This document shows positions 34,132 through 42,865 of a stretch of 64,000 nt of DNA, in pieces. The position numbers and the translations under genes were made by a program. The number at the start of each line of letters is the position of its first letter. The first letter of the stretch is position 1. The stretch is from NCBI RefSeq assembly GCF_024138145.1, contig NZ_CP099997.1, positions 2,790,001-2,854,000 of the forward strand. Reading direction: 5' to 3'. The DNA is from Natronosalvus halobius. GTDB lineage: Archaea > Halobacteriota > Halobacteria > Halobacteriales > Natrialbaceae. Below the pieces are notes generated by a model. It had not been told where the DNA came from. It saw nothing but the letters and a program-made list of their open reading frames with translations, and searched no databases.

Positions 34132-34569
34132 ATGGAAGCGCTTCCCTCGAGTGAGGCAGACGAGCAACTCACGGCGGACGTGATCCTGGAGTTGCTCGCC
34201 AACCGTCGTCGTCGGTACCTCCTCTACGCGCTTCGCGGCCGCACGAAGCCAATCGAGTTATCGAAACTAGCCGAAGAAGTCGCTGGCTGGGAGCACGACG
34301 TACACCCCGACGAGGTCGCGAAAAACGAGTACAAGAGCGTGTACGTTTCGTCGGTTCAGTGCCACGTTCCAAAGCTTGCCGACGCCGGCGTGGTCGACCA
34401 CGACGACGATAACCACACGGTCATCCTCGCCGACAACTTCGAACAACTCGAGCCGTATCTCAGAGTGGTGATCAAGGACGAACCCGAGAACTCGCGGCTC
34501 CACGACGCGCTCGAGGTCGAACGCGGCGACGGATTGCTTGGCTCGCTTCGCCAGCGGCTCAAGTCCTGA
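34132..34569 (+). CDS. DUF7344-like winged-helix regulator
   Basis: A 145-residue protein beginning with LTADVILELLANRRRRYLLYALRGR, followed by IELSKLAEEVAGWEHDV and SVQCHVPKLADAGVVDHDDDNHTVIL. This is the winged helix-turn-helix layout of the haloarchaeal DUF7344 group of small DNA-binding proteins. The NRRRRYLL helix, the recognition helix region SSVQCHVPKL and the wing are all present. It probably regulates transcription; targets are unknown. Confidence 0.8.
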   Translation: MEALPSSEADEQLTADVILELLANRRRRYLLYALRGRTKPIELSKLAEEVAGWEHDVHPDEVAKNEYKSVYVSSVQCHVPKLADAGVVDHDDDNHTVILADNFEQLEPYLRVVIKDEPENSRLHDALEVERGDGLLGSLRQRLKS

Positions 34570-34830
34570 CTGCACGGGCTCCGACGTTCACCGCGTCGTC
34601 TCGAGGGGAGTCTCCGTGTGTGGGATGACACGTTCCTTCTCACGTCGCCTCGGTGATTCTCCTGGACCTGGCGACGAAACCGAGTGAGTTCGAGTTGCTT
34701 TGGGCCCGTTTGTCGCCTTTTTCGTATGTGGTTTCGACGTCGCGTCGGTCTCTCGAGCGCTATGACTGCTCTCGTTTGAACCTCCTCTCGGCAGAGTTCT
34801 ACCGCTGGTGTTCTGTTCGCTGTAGCAATA
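34570..34830. other. Gene-free DNA before the tRNA-Val unit
   Basis: No open frame with protein pattern is seen. The region leads into the tRNA-Val mimic at 34831. Confidence 0.45.
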
Positions 34831-34906
34831 TGGGCTCGGGCGGGTTCGAACTACGCCCGAGAACCTGCGCCTGGGGCGCAGAACCTCGGTCTACTTCGAA
34901 CCGCCC
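34831..34906. repeat. Palindromic copy of the tRNA-Val 3' end
   Basis: The 21 bp at 34831-34851 (TGGGCTCGGGCGGGTTCGAA plus C) are identical to the 3' end of tRNA-Val at 34948-34968. The arm 34838-34871 can pair with 34875-34906 in about 26 of 34 positions, with TTCGAA in both arms and a centre GCGCCTGGGGCGC. The overall plan matches the units beside tRNA-Pro and tRNA-Phe. Confidence 0.85.
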
Positions 34907-34947
34907 TCGCATACATTTCTGTGACTCACTGTCGTTCGTCCCAGAAA

Positions 34948-35021
34948 TGGGCTCGGGCGGGTTCGAACCACCGACCTCGGCCTTGTAAAGGCCGCGTCAT
35001 AACCAGCTAGACCACGAGCCC
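34948..35021 (-). tRNA. tRNA-Val (UAC)
   Basis: A 74-nt cloverleaf on the minus strand. The acceptor is GGGCTCG/CGAGCCC, the D-arm is GGTCTAGCTGGTTATGAC, the anticodon arm is CGGCC TTTACAA GGCCG with anticodon TAC, and the T-arm is GCGGG-type around TTCGAAC. The discriminator is A. No intron or encoded CCA. Confidence 0.94.
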
Positions 35022-35084
35022 GTATCCGACCAGAGCGGGCCCGTGCGAATAACCTTTACTTTCTCGAGTCGAAGAAGAGCCTGA

Positions 35085-35582
35085 ATGCGACAGTCCTACA
35101 GGCGCGTCTGGTCCGCGCTCGTCGTCCTGGTCGTCGTGCTCGCCATCGGCTACGGACTCGTCCAACTCTCGATTCTCCCCGCGCCCTGGACCAGCGATGC
35201 GGGGGACGTCCGGGTCGTCGACGAGGACGGGACCACCAAACTCGCCGTCGACGTCGAGGTAGCCGATACCTGGGAGGAGCGCTACACCGGCCTCAGCGAC
35301 CACGACTCACTCGAGAACGACACGGGAATGCTGTTCGTCCACGGGAGCGAAGACGAGCGAACCTACGTCATGCGCGAGATGGACTTCGATATCGACATCA
35401 TCTTCATCGGTGCCGACCGCGAAATCACCGAAATCCACCACGCGCGGGCGCCCGAATCGGACGAGGACGGCGAGGACCTTCGGTACTCCGGCGAGGCGAA
35501 GTGGGTCCTCGAGGTCCCCCGTGGAACGGCCAACGAGTCGAATCTCGAGGTCGGTGACGAGGTCGAAATCGATCTCGAGTGA
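35085..35582 (+). CDS. DUF192 exported/membrane-anchored protein
   Basis: A 165-residue protein with an N-terminal membrane helix (WSALVVLVVVLAIGYGLV) and a DUF192 domain: VEVADTWEERYTGLSDHDSL, GMLFVHGSEDERTYVMREMDFDIDIIFIG, ITEIHHARAP and AKWVLEVPRGTANESNLEVGDEVEI. The domain should lie outside the membrane. Family function is not established; members bind small ligands or metals. Confidence 0.88.
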   Translation: MRQSYRRVWSALVVLVVVLAIGYGLVQLSILPAPWTSDAGDVRVVDEDGTTKLAVDVEVADTWEERYTGLSDHDSLENDTGMLFVHGSEDERTYVMREMDFDIDIIFIGADREITEIHHARAPESDEDGEDLRYSGEAKWVLEVPRGTANESNLEVGDEVEIDLE

Positions 35583-35713
35583 CTGATGCGTCCACATTTT
35601 CAGCGCAAAAAATTGGCGGTAACGAACGATTGTCGCGAACGCGAACGGTGACTTCCGGCAACACGTTCCGGAGCTAACCGGTTGCGGTCGGGATATATTT
35701 CGATTCGTAGGCA

Positions 35714-35724
35714 ACGTTTATTGC
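35714..35724 (+). promoter_or_regulatory. TATA box of the ABC transporter gene
   Basis: ACGTTTATTGC is centred about 28 bp before the ATG at 35748. A second AT-rich patch, GATATATTTCG, lies at 35692-35702. Confidence 0.45.
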
Positions 35725-35747
35725 TGACCGTCCACTCAGCCAGTGCA

Positions 35748-37676
35748 ATGAGTAGTGTTGACTGGGACGAAGACGACCCGTTCCAAGAGCAACGGGAGAA
35801 CATCGATAGTCCGATGTGGCGCTTGTTGTCGGAGTACGGCCGGCCGTACTGGTTTTCGGTCAGTTCCGGTATCTTCGCTAGCATCATGGCCCGGTTGCTT
35901 GACCTGATTCCGCCGGTCTTGCTCGGCATCGCGATCGACGCGATTTTCCTTAACACGATCGACTTCTCGCTTCCGATCGTTCCGGACGCGTGGCTGCCGA
36001 CGACCGACGCAAATCAGTTCTGGCTGACCGTCGCGATCATCGCGCTCTCGTTTCTCACTGGGGCCGCATTTCACTGGATTCGGAACTGGGGGTTCAACTC
36101 CTTCGCCCAGGACATCCAGCACGACGTCCGGACCGACACTTACGACAAGATGCAGCGACTCGACATGGAGTTCTTCTCGGACAAACAGACCGGGGAGATG
36201 ATGTCGATCCTCTCGAACGACGTCAACCAGCTTGAGCGATTCCTGAACGACGGCCTGAACTCCGCGTTCCGACTGGGCGTGATGGTCGTTGCCATCGCCG
36301 GGATCCTCCTCTGGATTAATCCACAACTGGCCCTCGTCGCAATGTCGCCGGTGCCGCTGATCGCCGTCTTCACTTACATCTTCGTCAAGAAGATCCAGCC
36401 GAAGTACGCCGCGGTTCGCTCGAGCGTCGGGAAGGTCAACTCCCGCCTCGAGAATAATCTCGGCGGCATTCAGGTGATCAAAGCCGACAACACCGAGAAC
36501 TACGAATCTGGGCGCGTCGAGGACGTCTCCCAGAAGTACTACGACACCAACTGGGGGGCGATTCGACTGCGGATCAAGTTCTTCCCCGGCCTGCAGATCA
36601 TCTCGGGCATCGGCTTCGTGCTGACCTTCCTCGTCGGCGGCTACTGGGTCCTCGAGGGTGCGCCAGGGCCGTTCACCGGGACCCTCAACGAGGGGGCGTT
36701 CGTGACGTTCATCCTGCTGACCCAGCAGCTCGTCTGGCCGATGGCCCAGTTCGGCCAGGTCATCAACATGTACCAGCGCGCCGAGGCCTCGAGCGAGCGC
36801 ATTTTCGGGCTGATGGACGAACAGGGGCGCATCGAGACCGACGTCGACGCACCCGACCTCGAGATCGACGAAGGTCGCGTCGAGTACGACGACGTGACGT
36901 TCAGCTACGACGAGGCGGAGGTCATCGTCGACGACATCTCCTTCGACGTCCCTGGCGGCGAGACGATCGCCCTCGTCGGTCCAACTGGTGCCGGGAAGTC
37001 GACCGTCCTCAAGCTCCTGTTGCGCCTCCACGACGTCGACGACGGAGCCATCCGGATCGACGACCAGGACATCCGTGAGGTCTCCCTTCCGAGTCTGCGC
37101 CAGTCGATGGGCTACGTCGGCCAGCAGTCGTACCTCTTCTACGGAACCGTCAAGGAGAACGTCACCTACGGGACCTTCGACGCCAGCGAGGAGGAGATCG
37201 TCGAGGCCGCGAAAGCCGCCGAGGCACACGATTTCATCCAGAACCTGCCCGATGGCTACGATACGATGGTCGGCGAGCGCGGCGTCAAACTCTCCGGCGG
37301 CCAGCGCCAGCGACTGTGTATCGCGCGAGCGATCCTCAAGGACCCCGAGATCCTCATCCTGGACGAGGCGACGAGCGACGTCGACACCGAGACCGAGATG
37401 CTCATTCAGCGCTCGATCGACCACCTCACCGAGGAGCGGACCACGTTCGCTATCGCTCACCGCCTCTCGACGATCAAGGACGCCGATCAGATCGTCGTCC
37501 TCGAGGGCGGCGAAATCGTCGAGCGGGGTTCCCACGACGAGTTGATCGAAAACGATGGACTGTATGCCCACCTCTGGGGCGTGCAGGCGGGCGAGATCGA
37601 CGAACTCCCCCAGGAGTTCATCGAGCGTGCCCAGAAGCGGACGGCGCGGACGCAGGCGCGTCGGGGCGGCGATTGA
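35748..37676 (+). CDS. ABC exporter, fused permease and ATPase
   Basis: A 642-residue half-transporter (homodimer expected). The N-terminal six-helix permease domain spans about 40-340 and includes DKMQRLDMEFFSDKQTGEMMSILSNDVN. The ATPase domain has Walker A GPTGAGKST, Q-loop GYVGQQSYLF, signature LSGGQRQRLCIARAI, Walker B ILILDEATSDVD and H-loop AIAHRLSTI, all intact. It resembles lipid or multidrug exporters of the MsbA/Sav1866 type; the substrate is unknown. The start at 35748 (MSSVDWDEDDPF) fits a TATA box upstream. Confidence 0.92.
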   Translation: MSSVDWDEDDPFQEQRENIDSPMWRLLSEYGRPYWFSVSSGIFASIMARLLDLIPPVLLGIAIDAIFLNTIDFSLPIVPDAWLPTTDANQFWLTVAIIALSFLTGAAFHWIRNWGFNSFAQDIQHDVRTDTYDKMQRLDMEFFSDKQTGEMMSILSNDVNQLERFLNDGLNSAFRLGVMVVAIAGILLWINPQLALVAMSPVPLIAVFTYIFVKKIQPKYAAVRSSVGKVNSRLENNLGGIQVIKADNTENYESGRVEDVSQKYYDTNWGAIRLRIKFFPGLQIISGIGFVLTFLVGGYWVLEGAPGPFTGTLNEGAFVTFILLTQQLVWPMAQFGQVINMYQRAEASSERIFGLMDEQGRIETDVDAPDLEIDEGRVEYDDVTFSYDEAEVIVDDISFDVPGGETIALVGPTGAGKSTVLKLLLRLHDVDDGAIRIDDQDIREVSLPSLRQSMGYVGQQSYLFYGTVKENVTYGTFDASEEEIVEAAKAAEAHDFIQNLPDGYDTMVGERGVKLSGGQRQRLCIARAILKDPEILILDEATSDVDTETEMLIQRSIDHLTEERTTFAIAHRLSTIKDADQIVVLEGGEIVERGSHDELIENDGLYAHLWGVQAGEIDELPQEFIERAQKRTARTQARRGGD

Positions 37677-37685
37677 GCGGTAGCC

Positions 37686-38030
37686 TTAGAAGGATTCGTT
37701 CTCAGACTGGACGTCTTCGCCAGAGGGGTTGTCCTTTTGTCGCTCCTCGCCGGGTGCCGGGGGCGTCCGGTCGCTGTAATTTTTCCGTCCGATGGCCTCG
37801 TCGCCGACCATGTTCATGACGGCCTGTTCGACCTCCTCGTAAGACTGGTACTCGTCCTCGTTCAGCGGCCCGATGAGTTCCTCGAGCGTCGCGGTCTCCT
37901 CACCCATGTCGAGTTCGATGTCACCGTGATTCTCGAGCAGTTCGTCCTGTGAGACGGGGTAGTCGTGATCCTTGAGTTCGTCCTGGAGCGCCCCCAGTTC
38001 GATGCCGAGTTCGCGGGAATCTTCGCTCAT
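37686..38030 (-). CDS. DUF5789-like haloarchaeal protein
   Basis: A 114-residue acidic protein: RELGIELGALQDELKDHDYPVSQDELLENHGD, then ELDMGEETATLEELIGPLNEDEYQSYEEVEQAVMNMVGDEAIGRKNYSDR and a disordered tail. This is the pattern of a small haloarchaeal family (DUF5789, recalled from memory). The start at 38030 (MSEDSRELG) gives the usual N-terminus. It is convergent with the ABC exporter. Confidence 0.72.
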   Translation of the reverse strand: MSEDSRELGIELGALQDELKDHDYPVSQDELLENHGDIELDMGEETATLEELIGPLNEDEYQSYEEVEQAVMNMVGDEAIGRKNYSDRTPPAPGEERQKDNPSGEDVQSENESF

Positions 38031-38155
38031 GGGTGCCTGTCCATCACCGTGCGGGAAACCAGTTTTCCCTGCCATCGCGTGCTCCACTGGGCCAGCGAAA
38101 TCTCTGGAGCGGGCGTTGCGGTGGCTACAAGGACCGACCGCTCCTCGTGGCGACC

Positions 38156-38893
38156 ATGCACCTCGAGGAGGCCACCTGGACCGACATCGCCGACTGCGAG
38201 ACCGACCTTGCCGTCCTCCCGGTCGGAAGCATCGAACAGCACGGCCCCCACGCGCCGCTCGGGACGGACGTATTCACTGCCGAAGCCGTCGCAGACGCCG
38301 CTCTTGAGCGAATCGGCCGCGAGGTCATTTGCGCTCCAGCGGTGCCGGTCGGCGTCGCGGAGGAACACCGCCACTTCCCGGGGACGATGTGGGTCTCGCC
38401 CGACACCTTCCGGGCGTACGTTCGCGAATCGATCGACAGCCTCGCCCACCACGGGTTCGACCGCGTCGTGATCGTGAACGGCCACGGCGGAAACGTCGAC
38501 GCGCTGCGGGAGGTCGCGGCGACGATTACCCGCCACGACGACGCGTACGCAGTCCCGTTCACCTGGTTCGAGGCCGTGGGCGAGCACGCGAGCGAGATGG
38601 GTCACGGCGGGCCACTGGAGACGGCGCTCTTGCGTCAGTGCTGTCCCGACCTCGTCCGCGAGGACCGACTCGAGGAGGCAAAAGCGGGTGCCGCCGAGCG
38701 CTGGGGCGAGTGGGTCAGTTACGCGAACCTGGCGGTCGATTCGGCGGAGTTCTCCGAAAACGGGGTCGTCGGCGATCCAACGGCGGGCGACGAGAAACTG
38801 GGCGCGGAACTGCTCGAGTTAGCCGCGGCGGCCCTCGAGCGGTTGCTCGAGGCGGTCGCGGAGCGGGACGTGTCGGGTCCCGAGCGACGCTAG
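38156..38893 (+). CDS. Creatininase-family hydrolase (ArfB-like)
   Basis: A 245-residue metal-dependent amidohydrolase. Signature motifs are LPVGSIEQHGPHAPLGTDVF, EEHRHFPGTMWV, VIVNGHGGNVDAL and EMGHGGPLETAL, which supply the His, Asp and Glu metal ligands. In archaea this family includes ArfB, the formamide hydrolase of F420 and riboflavin synthesis, so a role in deazaflavin/flavin formation is likely but not shown. The start at 38156 (MHLEEATWTDI) excludes shadow residues. Confidence 0.85.
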   Translation: MHLEEATWTDIADCETDLAVLPVGSIEQHGPHAPLGTDVFTAEAVADAALERIGREVICAPAVPVGVAEEHRHFPGTMWVSPDTFRAYVRESIDSLAHHGFDRVVIVNGHGGNVDALREVAATITRHDDAYAVPFTWFEAVGEHASEMGHGGPLETALLRQCCPDLVREDRLEEAKAGAAERWGEWVSYANLAVDSAEFSENGVVGDPTAGDEKLGAELLELAAAALERLLEAVAERDVSGPERR

Positions 38894-38950
38894 CGTCGGT
38901 GGTGGCTGTCGAGTTTCGAGGTACGGGTTTCGGACGTGGGCTGGTGTCGG

Positions 38951-39403
38951 TTATTCGTCGTCTTCTTCCGCTTCTGCTTCATCCTCGTCCTCGTCTTCAT
39001 CGTCAGCTTCCCCACTCCCTGCGTCCTCGAGCGTCCCTCGAAGTGCCGGAATCGTCGCCGTGAGTTCGCCAACCTGCTCGCCCGCGTCGGTGATGTTCTC
39101 GAGGGCCTCCTCCAGGTCGGCAATCTCTTCCTCGAGGTCGTCGGCGTCCTCGAACGCGTCGGCGCGCTCGCCCATCGTGTACCACTTCTTGGCGTCGCGC
39201 AGGTGGTCTTCGGCGTCGCCGACATCGAGGGCGGACTTGAGGCCGTTGAGCACGCCGAGGACGTTCTCGGCGTCGGTCTCCCAGATGTCGTCGGCATCCG
39301 GGAGGGCGCTCCAGGCGTCCGCGAGGGAGGATTCGACGTCCGAGCGCATCTCGGAGGCGGCTTCCCCGAACAGTTCGTCGTCGTCGAGTGAGGCTTGGCT
39401 CAT
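38951..39403 (-). CDS. DUF5790-like haloarchaeal protein
   Basis: A 150-residue acidic protein that is mostly helical: DDDELFGEAASEMRSDVESSLADAWSALPDADDIWETD, NVLGVLNGLKSALDVGDAEDHLRDAKKWYTMGERADAF and a coiled-coil-like region (EEEIADLEEALENITDAGEQVGEL). The end is a run of D and E. The pattern fits the haloarchaeal family DUF5790 (from memory). Function is unknown. The start at 39403 is the MSQASLDDDELF start. Confidence 0.72.
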   Translation of the reverse strand: MSQASLDDDELFGEAASEMRSDVESSLADAWSALPDADDIWETDAENVLGVLNGLKSALDVGDAEDHLRDAKKWYTMGERADAFEDADDLEEEIADLEEALENITDAGEQVGELTATIPALRGTLEDAGSGEADDEDEDEDEAEAEEDDE

Positions 39404-39646
39404 GGCGCTCACTTCACGGGCACCGGGGTTAAAAGATAGCCCGAAAGTGAAAGTGAACATCCAGTGAACGAGGGCTCTCGAGGGAAAATGGCGTCCCGGT
39501 TTCGAAACGGTTGACACCGGCGTCGATACCTGGGCTAACTCGTGCTGCAGCTGGAGTGGTTCGATCGGTTGACCGGGGTGGATCGTGCGATTGGTCGGTA
39601 TGGCTCTGCGGTCGGCCGTCCTCGCGATGAGAGTCGCCTCGAGACG

Positions 39647-40177
39647 CTACGATGACTCGAGGCTCGACCGCTCGCCGTGCGAACCGGTCAGCTTCGTCGT
39701 GAAGAGGTCGGCCGTCGGCTCGAGGGAGCCGTAGAGGACGACCGCGAGGGCGACGAGCAGCGGCAGTGCCAGGAGGAGGAAGACCACGTCGTACAGCCAC
39801 CCGACTCCACCCAGCAGCGGCGTGATCGCCGCGGCCAGTCCTCGATGAGCGACGAGGACGGCCGCGAGTACGGTCGCAACCCGGGTCACGGACGCGACGC
39901 GCTCGGCGACCTCGGGAGCGTTTCGCAGTCCCGCCTTCACGAGGTCGGCCAGCGCCGGGGCGAGCAACAGGAGGAGGCCAACGACGGCGAGCGTCGCGAT
40001 GGCGCTTACGAGGGCGGCGACGGTGAGCGAGGTCCCGGGGACGAGCCAGCCCGCACCTGGCAACAGCGTCGCCACCCACAACACGACGACCACCGCGACC
40101 GACGCGAGCCCCAGCTTCGTCACTCGCTGCACCATTCGCGGATCGAGCGTCGAACGACCGTTTTCGTCTGGATACAT
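39647..40177 (-). CDS. Four-helix membrane protein, hypothetical
   Basis: A 176-residue protein with helices at about 21-41 (LGLASVAVVVVLWVATLLPG), 46-72, 96-118 and 124-150 (WLYDVVFLLLALPLLVALAVVLYG). No conserved functional motif is visible. The start at 40177 (MYPDENGRSTL) is chosen because upstream codons do not look coding. Confidence 0.68.
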   Translation of the reverse strand: MYPDENGRSTLDPRMVQRVTKLGLASVAVVVVLWVATLLPGAGWLVPGTSLTVAALVSAIATLAVVGLLLLLAPALADLVKAGLRNAPEVAERVASVTRVATVLAAVLVAHRGLAAAITPLLGGVGWLYDVVFLLLALPLLVALAVVLYGSLEPTADLFTTKLTGSHGERSSLESS

Positions 40178-40311
40178 GACTGCAGTCGATGGCGACCACG
40201 GAGGGGGTAAAAAACGCCGATCATCGTCCACGGGGTTCGCGACCGTTCGCCTCCGTTTGGGACCGTTCGCGGGATTTAACGGGTCTATAGCCCTTCTTCC
40301 TTGTCGGCTGC

Positions 40312-40689
40312 TCACCGACTCACCGACTCGAGGGCCATCAGCGGATAGCCGTCCTCCATCGCCATCCTGGAGACGACCTCGACGCCCTCGTAGGCGACGT
40401 CGATTTCGACCTCCAGGAAGCGACCCGTCAGTTCGGTGTATTCGGCGGCTCCCTCCTCGAGGGCGGCCTCGAGGACGCCCGTCCGGACGTCGACGCTCAC
40501 GTCGGTGCAGTGGGGCTGGTTCTCGATCGCTTCCTCCATCGCTCGCGCGAGGCTGTCGGCGGTCTCGAGGCTGATGGGCGTGCCGGCGAACTGGTGGTAG
40601 AGCGAGCCGAACTTGATGCCGGCCTCGAAGCAGGCCCGCTGGGCGTCCGTGGGTGCCGTGCTCGAGCCGTCAGTGTCGTCGGTGGGCAT
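40312..40689 (-). CDS. mptD: Archaeal dihydroneopterin aldolase (MptD type)
   Basis: A 125-residue enzyme matching the archaeal MptD family, which splits 7,8-dihydroneopterin to 6-hydroxymethyldihydropterin on the way to pterin cofactors. Family-specific sequence: ACFEAGIKFGSLYHQFAGTPIS, AIENQPHCTDVSVDV and YTELTGRFLEVEIDVAYEGVEV. An acidic N-terminal extension of 15 residues is haloarchaeal. It is divergent from the PspA-like gene. Confidence 0.82.
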   Translation of the reverse strand: MPTDDTDGSSTAPTDAQRACFEAGIKFGSLYHQFAGTPISLETADSLARAMEEAIENQPHCTDVSVDVRTGVLEAALEEGAAEYTELTGRFLEVEIDVAYEGVEVVSRMAMEDGYPLMALESVSR

Positions 40690-40799
40690 AGGTTCACTTT
40701 CTGCTCCCGGACTCGTGGTCGTTGCGGTCTGTGGCGGCGAGCGGAGCGCCGGAATTGGCGACTGGTTTCGCGATCTGCACGAAGAGTAACCGATGTGAA

Positions 40800-40807
40800 G
40801 TTTTTAA
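40800..40807 (+). promoter_or_regulatory. TATA box of the PspA-like gene
   Basis: TTTTTAAG is centred about 29 bp before the ATG at 40833, indicating a transcript with almost no leader. Confidence 0.55.
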
Positions 40808-40832
40808 GAGTCGGGAGCGACACGTAGTACGT

Positions 40833-41678
40833 ATGGGTATCCTCTCTCGGACGTCGTACATCATCCGGTCGAAGCTCAACGCGATCCTCGACCGCTCGGA
40901 GGATCCGACGCAGACGCTCGATTACTCCTACGAGCAGATGCGCGACCAGCTCCAGCAGGTCAAACGCGGTATCGCCGACCTGACGACACAGAAGAAGCGC
41001 CTCGAGATGCAGAAACGCCGCCTCGAGGAGAACGTCGAGAAGCACAACGGGCAGGCTCGAACGGCGGTCCAGCAGGGCCGCGAGGACCTCGCCCGGAAGG
41101 CCCTCGAGAAGAAGAAGGCCAAGATGAACCAGATCGAGGAACTCGAGCGCCAGATCTCGGACCTGCAGAACCAGCAGGATCGACTGATCGAACAGAAAGA
41201 CGAACTCCAGGGGCGCATCGAGGAGTTCCGCACGAAGAAGGAGACGATGAAGGCCCGGTACGAGGCCGCGGAAGCGAGCTCCACGGTCTCGGAGGCGATG
41301 ACCGCCACGGGAGAGGAGTTCGAGGACGTCGGCCGGGCCATCGAGCGCGCCGAGGAGAAGACCGAGGACATGGAGGCTCGTGCCGCCGCGATGGACGAGC
41401 TCCACGAGTCGGGCGCGTTCGAGGACGTCCTCTCCGATAAGGACAGCATCGACCGCGAACTCGAGTCCCTGTCGACCGACAGCGGCGTCGACGCCGAACT
41501 CGAGACGCTCAAGGCCGAGATGGGGAGCGAGGAGGCGACGGAGGGTGAGGCGAATGCAGAGGACCTCGAGGCAGAGGTCGAAACCGAAGCCGAATCCGAT
41601 GTCGACACCGACGCCGACGTGAACGACGCCGAGGTCGAATCGGAACTGGCTGAACTCAAAGAAGAAGAGGAGAACTGA
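40833..41678 (+). CDS. PspA/IM30-family protein
   Basis: A 281-residue coiled-coil protein of the PspA/Vipp1 family, which coats and repairs stressed membranes. It begins MGILSRTSYIIRSKLNAILDRSEDP, with a long helical hairpin (about 25-190) rich in charged heptads, EQMRDQLQQVKRGIADL, then EEFEDVGRAIERAEEKTEDMEARAAAMDEL. The family helix-1 amphipathic start is present. The last 60 residues are an acidic tail (EAEVETEAESDVDTDADVND) unlike bacterial members. A TATA box lies close upstream. Confidence 0.9.
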   Translation: MGILSRTSYIIRSKLNAILDRSEDPTQTLDYSYEQMRDQLQQVKRGIADLTTQKKRLEMQKRRLEENVEKHNGQARTAVQQGREDLARKALEKKKAKMNQIEELERQISDLQNQQDRLIEQKDELQGRIEEFRTKKETMKARYEAAEASSTVSEAMTATGEEFEDVGRAIERAEEKTEDMEARAAAMDELHESGAFEDVLSDKDSIDRELESLSTDSGVDAELETLKAEMGSEEATEGEANAEDLEAEVETEAESDVDTDADVNDAEVESELAELKEEEEN

Positions 41679-41997
41679 TCGCGAGCGCCGTTCCTCGAGT
41701 CGTTCGGTCGCGTCGACTGGCTCCGATCGAGCTATTTCGAGTGCGTCCGAACACGCACGACGGTTACTGGTCGAGCAGACCGGCCGCCAGTAATGCCACA
41801 TAGTCGTCGCGTTCATCTCGCTGAGGGTCGAAACCTTCGACCGAGGATCGCAAACCTCGAGCTGTGGTCACATACCTCGACCGAGGATCACAAATAGACG
41901 CTCGCGCGGCGAGCGAGGTTGCGCTCTCGGCCAGAGCGATACTGAAACGTGGCGAGAAACGGGGCGGCGACCGACGGCCAGGAAGTCGGTGTCGATT
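41679..41997. other. Gap of 319 bp with a 17-bp direct repeat
   Basis: CGACCGAGGATCGCAAA (41839-41855) recurs as CGACCGAGGATCACAAA (41877-41893), 38 bp apart. No gene is supported. The repeat lies in the trailing DNA of the two facing genes. Confidence 0.6.
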
Positions 41998-42654
41998 CTA
42001 GGTGGGCGTCCCGAGCGCGGCGATGTCGTACGCCGCGATGTCAGCCGGCGACTCGAGGACGTACACGGTAAACGCCCACGTGTCGCCGGCATCGAGGTCG
42101 CTCGTGTGCTTGAAGTAGACGCCGAGCAGGTTGTCGGCATCGTCGTAGACCCGGATGCGGATCTCGACGAGGGCTAGCCGATCGTTGCCCGCGTTCTCGA
42201 GCGTTCCCTGGACGGTCGAGCCCTGGTAATCGTCTTCCAGGACGAACTCGTGATCGATGAGGGCGATCGCGTCGAGCGGCGAGACGCCGCTGGCTGGACC
42301 GTCGTCGGCAAGTGCCGCGGCGGCGGTCATCTCTTCGGCCGTTCGCCCCTCGCCGTCGACGTCGACGGGGACACGCTCCGTCTCCGCTCCCTGCTCGTCG
42401 TCCGTCCCGCCGTAGGACGGGGACGTCCCCGTTCCGAGACAACCGGCGATCGCCAGTCCGGCGACAGATCCGACGGCAGCGAGGGCTTCCCGCCGAGACG
42501 TCGAGGATTCGGGCCGCTCGCTTCCTCCTGCCGGCGGGCCCCGCCAATCCGGGTGCTGGCGGTGCGATCGCTCGTCGTCTGTGCTGTACGTGCTAGACGT
42601 GCTCCTCGCCGATCGCGAGTTCGTTCGCGCTCCGTCCTGGTCACTGGTCGCCAT
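41998..42654 (-). CDS. FxLYD-like lipoprotein
   Basis: A 218-residue exported protein. A long polar N-region (about 55 residues) precedes a signal segment (TSRREALAAVGSVAGLAIAGC) with a Tat-like twin arginine and lipobox cysteine. After an acidic linker the domain reads LIDHEFVLEDDYQGSTVQGTLENAGNDRLALVEIRIRVYDDADNLLGVYFKHTSDLDAGDTWAFTVYV, the pattern of the FxLYD domain, in which a bulge replaces the usual FxLYD letters. The long N-region before the signal is unusual, and a start nearer the twin arginine is possible. Confidence 0.72.
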   Translation of the reverse strand: MATSDQDGARTNSRSARSTSSTYSTDDERSHRQHPDWRGPPAGGSERPESSTSRREALAAVGSVAGLAIAGCLGTGTSPSYGGTDDEQGAETERVPVDVDGEGRTAEEMTAAAALADDGPASGVSPLDAIALIDHEFVLEDDYQGSTVQGTLENAGNDRLALVEIRIRVYDDADNLLGVYFKHTSDLDAGDTWAFTVYVLESPADIAAYDIAALGTPT

Positions 42655-42865
42655 CGCACTTTTCACGTCGACGCCAACGGGGTTTAGTCTGTGGCATGCA
42701 CCTGAACGGGTGTGGCCAGGAAGTGGCGCCACCGTTGATCGTCTCGGAGCGGGTCCTGGATGGATGGGTGGCGCCAGTCTCTGAGACCGCGTTTACGGGC
42801 GTCGATCGATCACGACATCCGTTTGCAACGACGACGTTTTTGCTCGTGGCCGGTGAACGCCGACT

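Noticed and set aside
34653-34988. Frame containing MGSGGFEPPTS at tRNA-Val
   Set aside because: Same artefact of reading a tRNA 3' end and its copy.
35736-37571. 611-codon minus-strand frame across the ABC exporter
   Set aside because: Antisense shadow; the plus frame has complete Walker A, signature and Walker B motifs.
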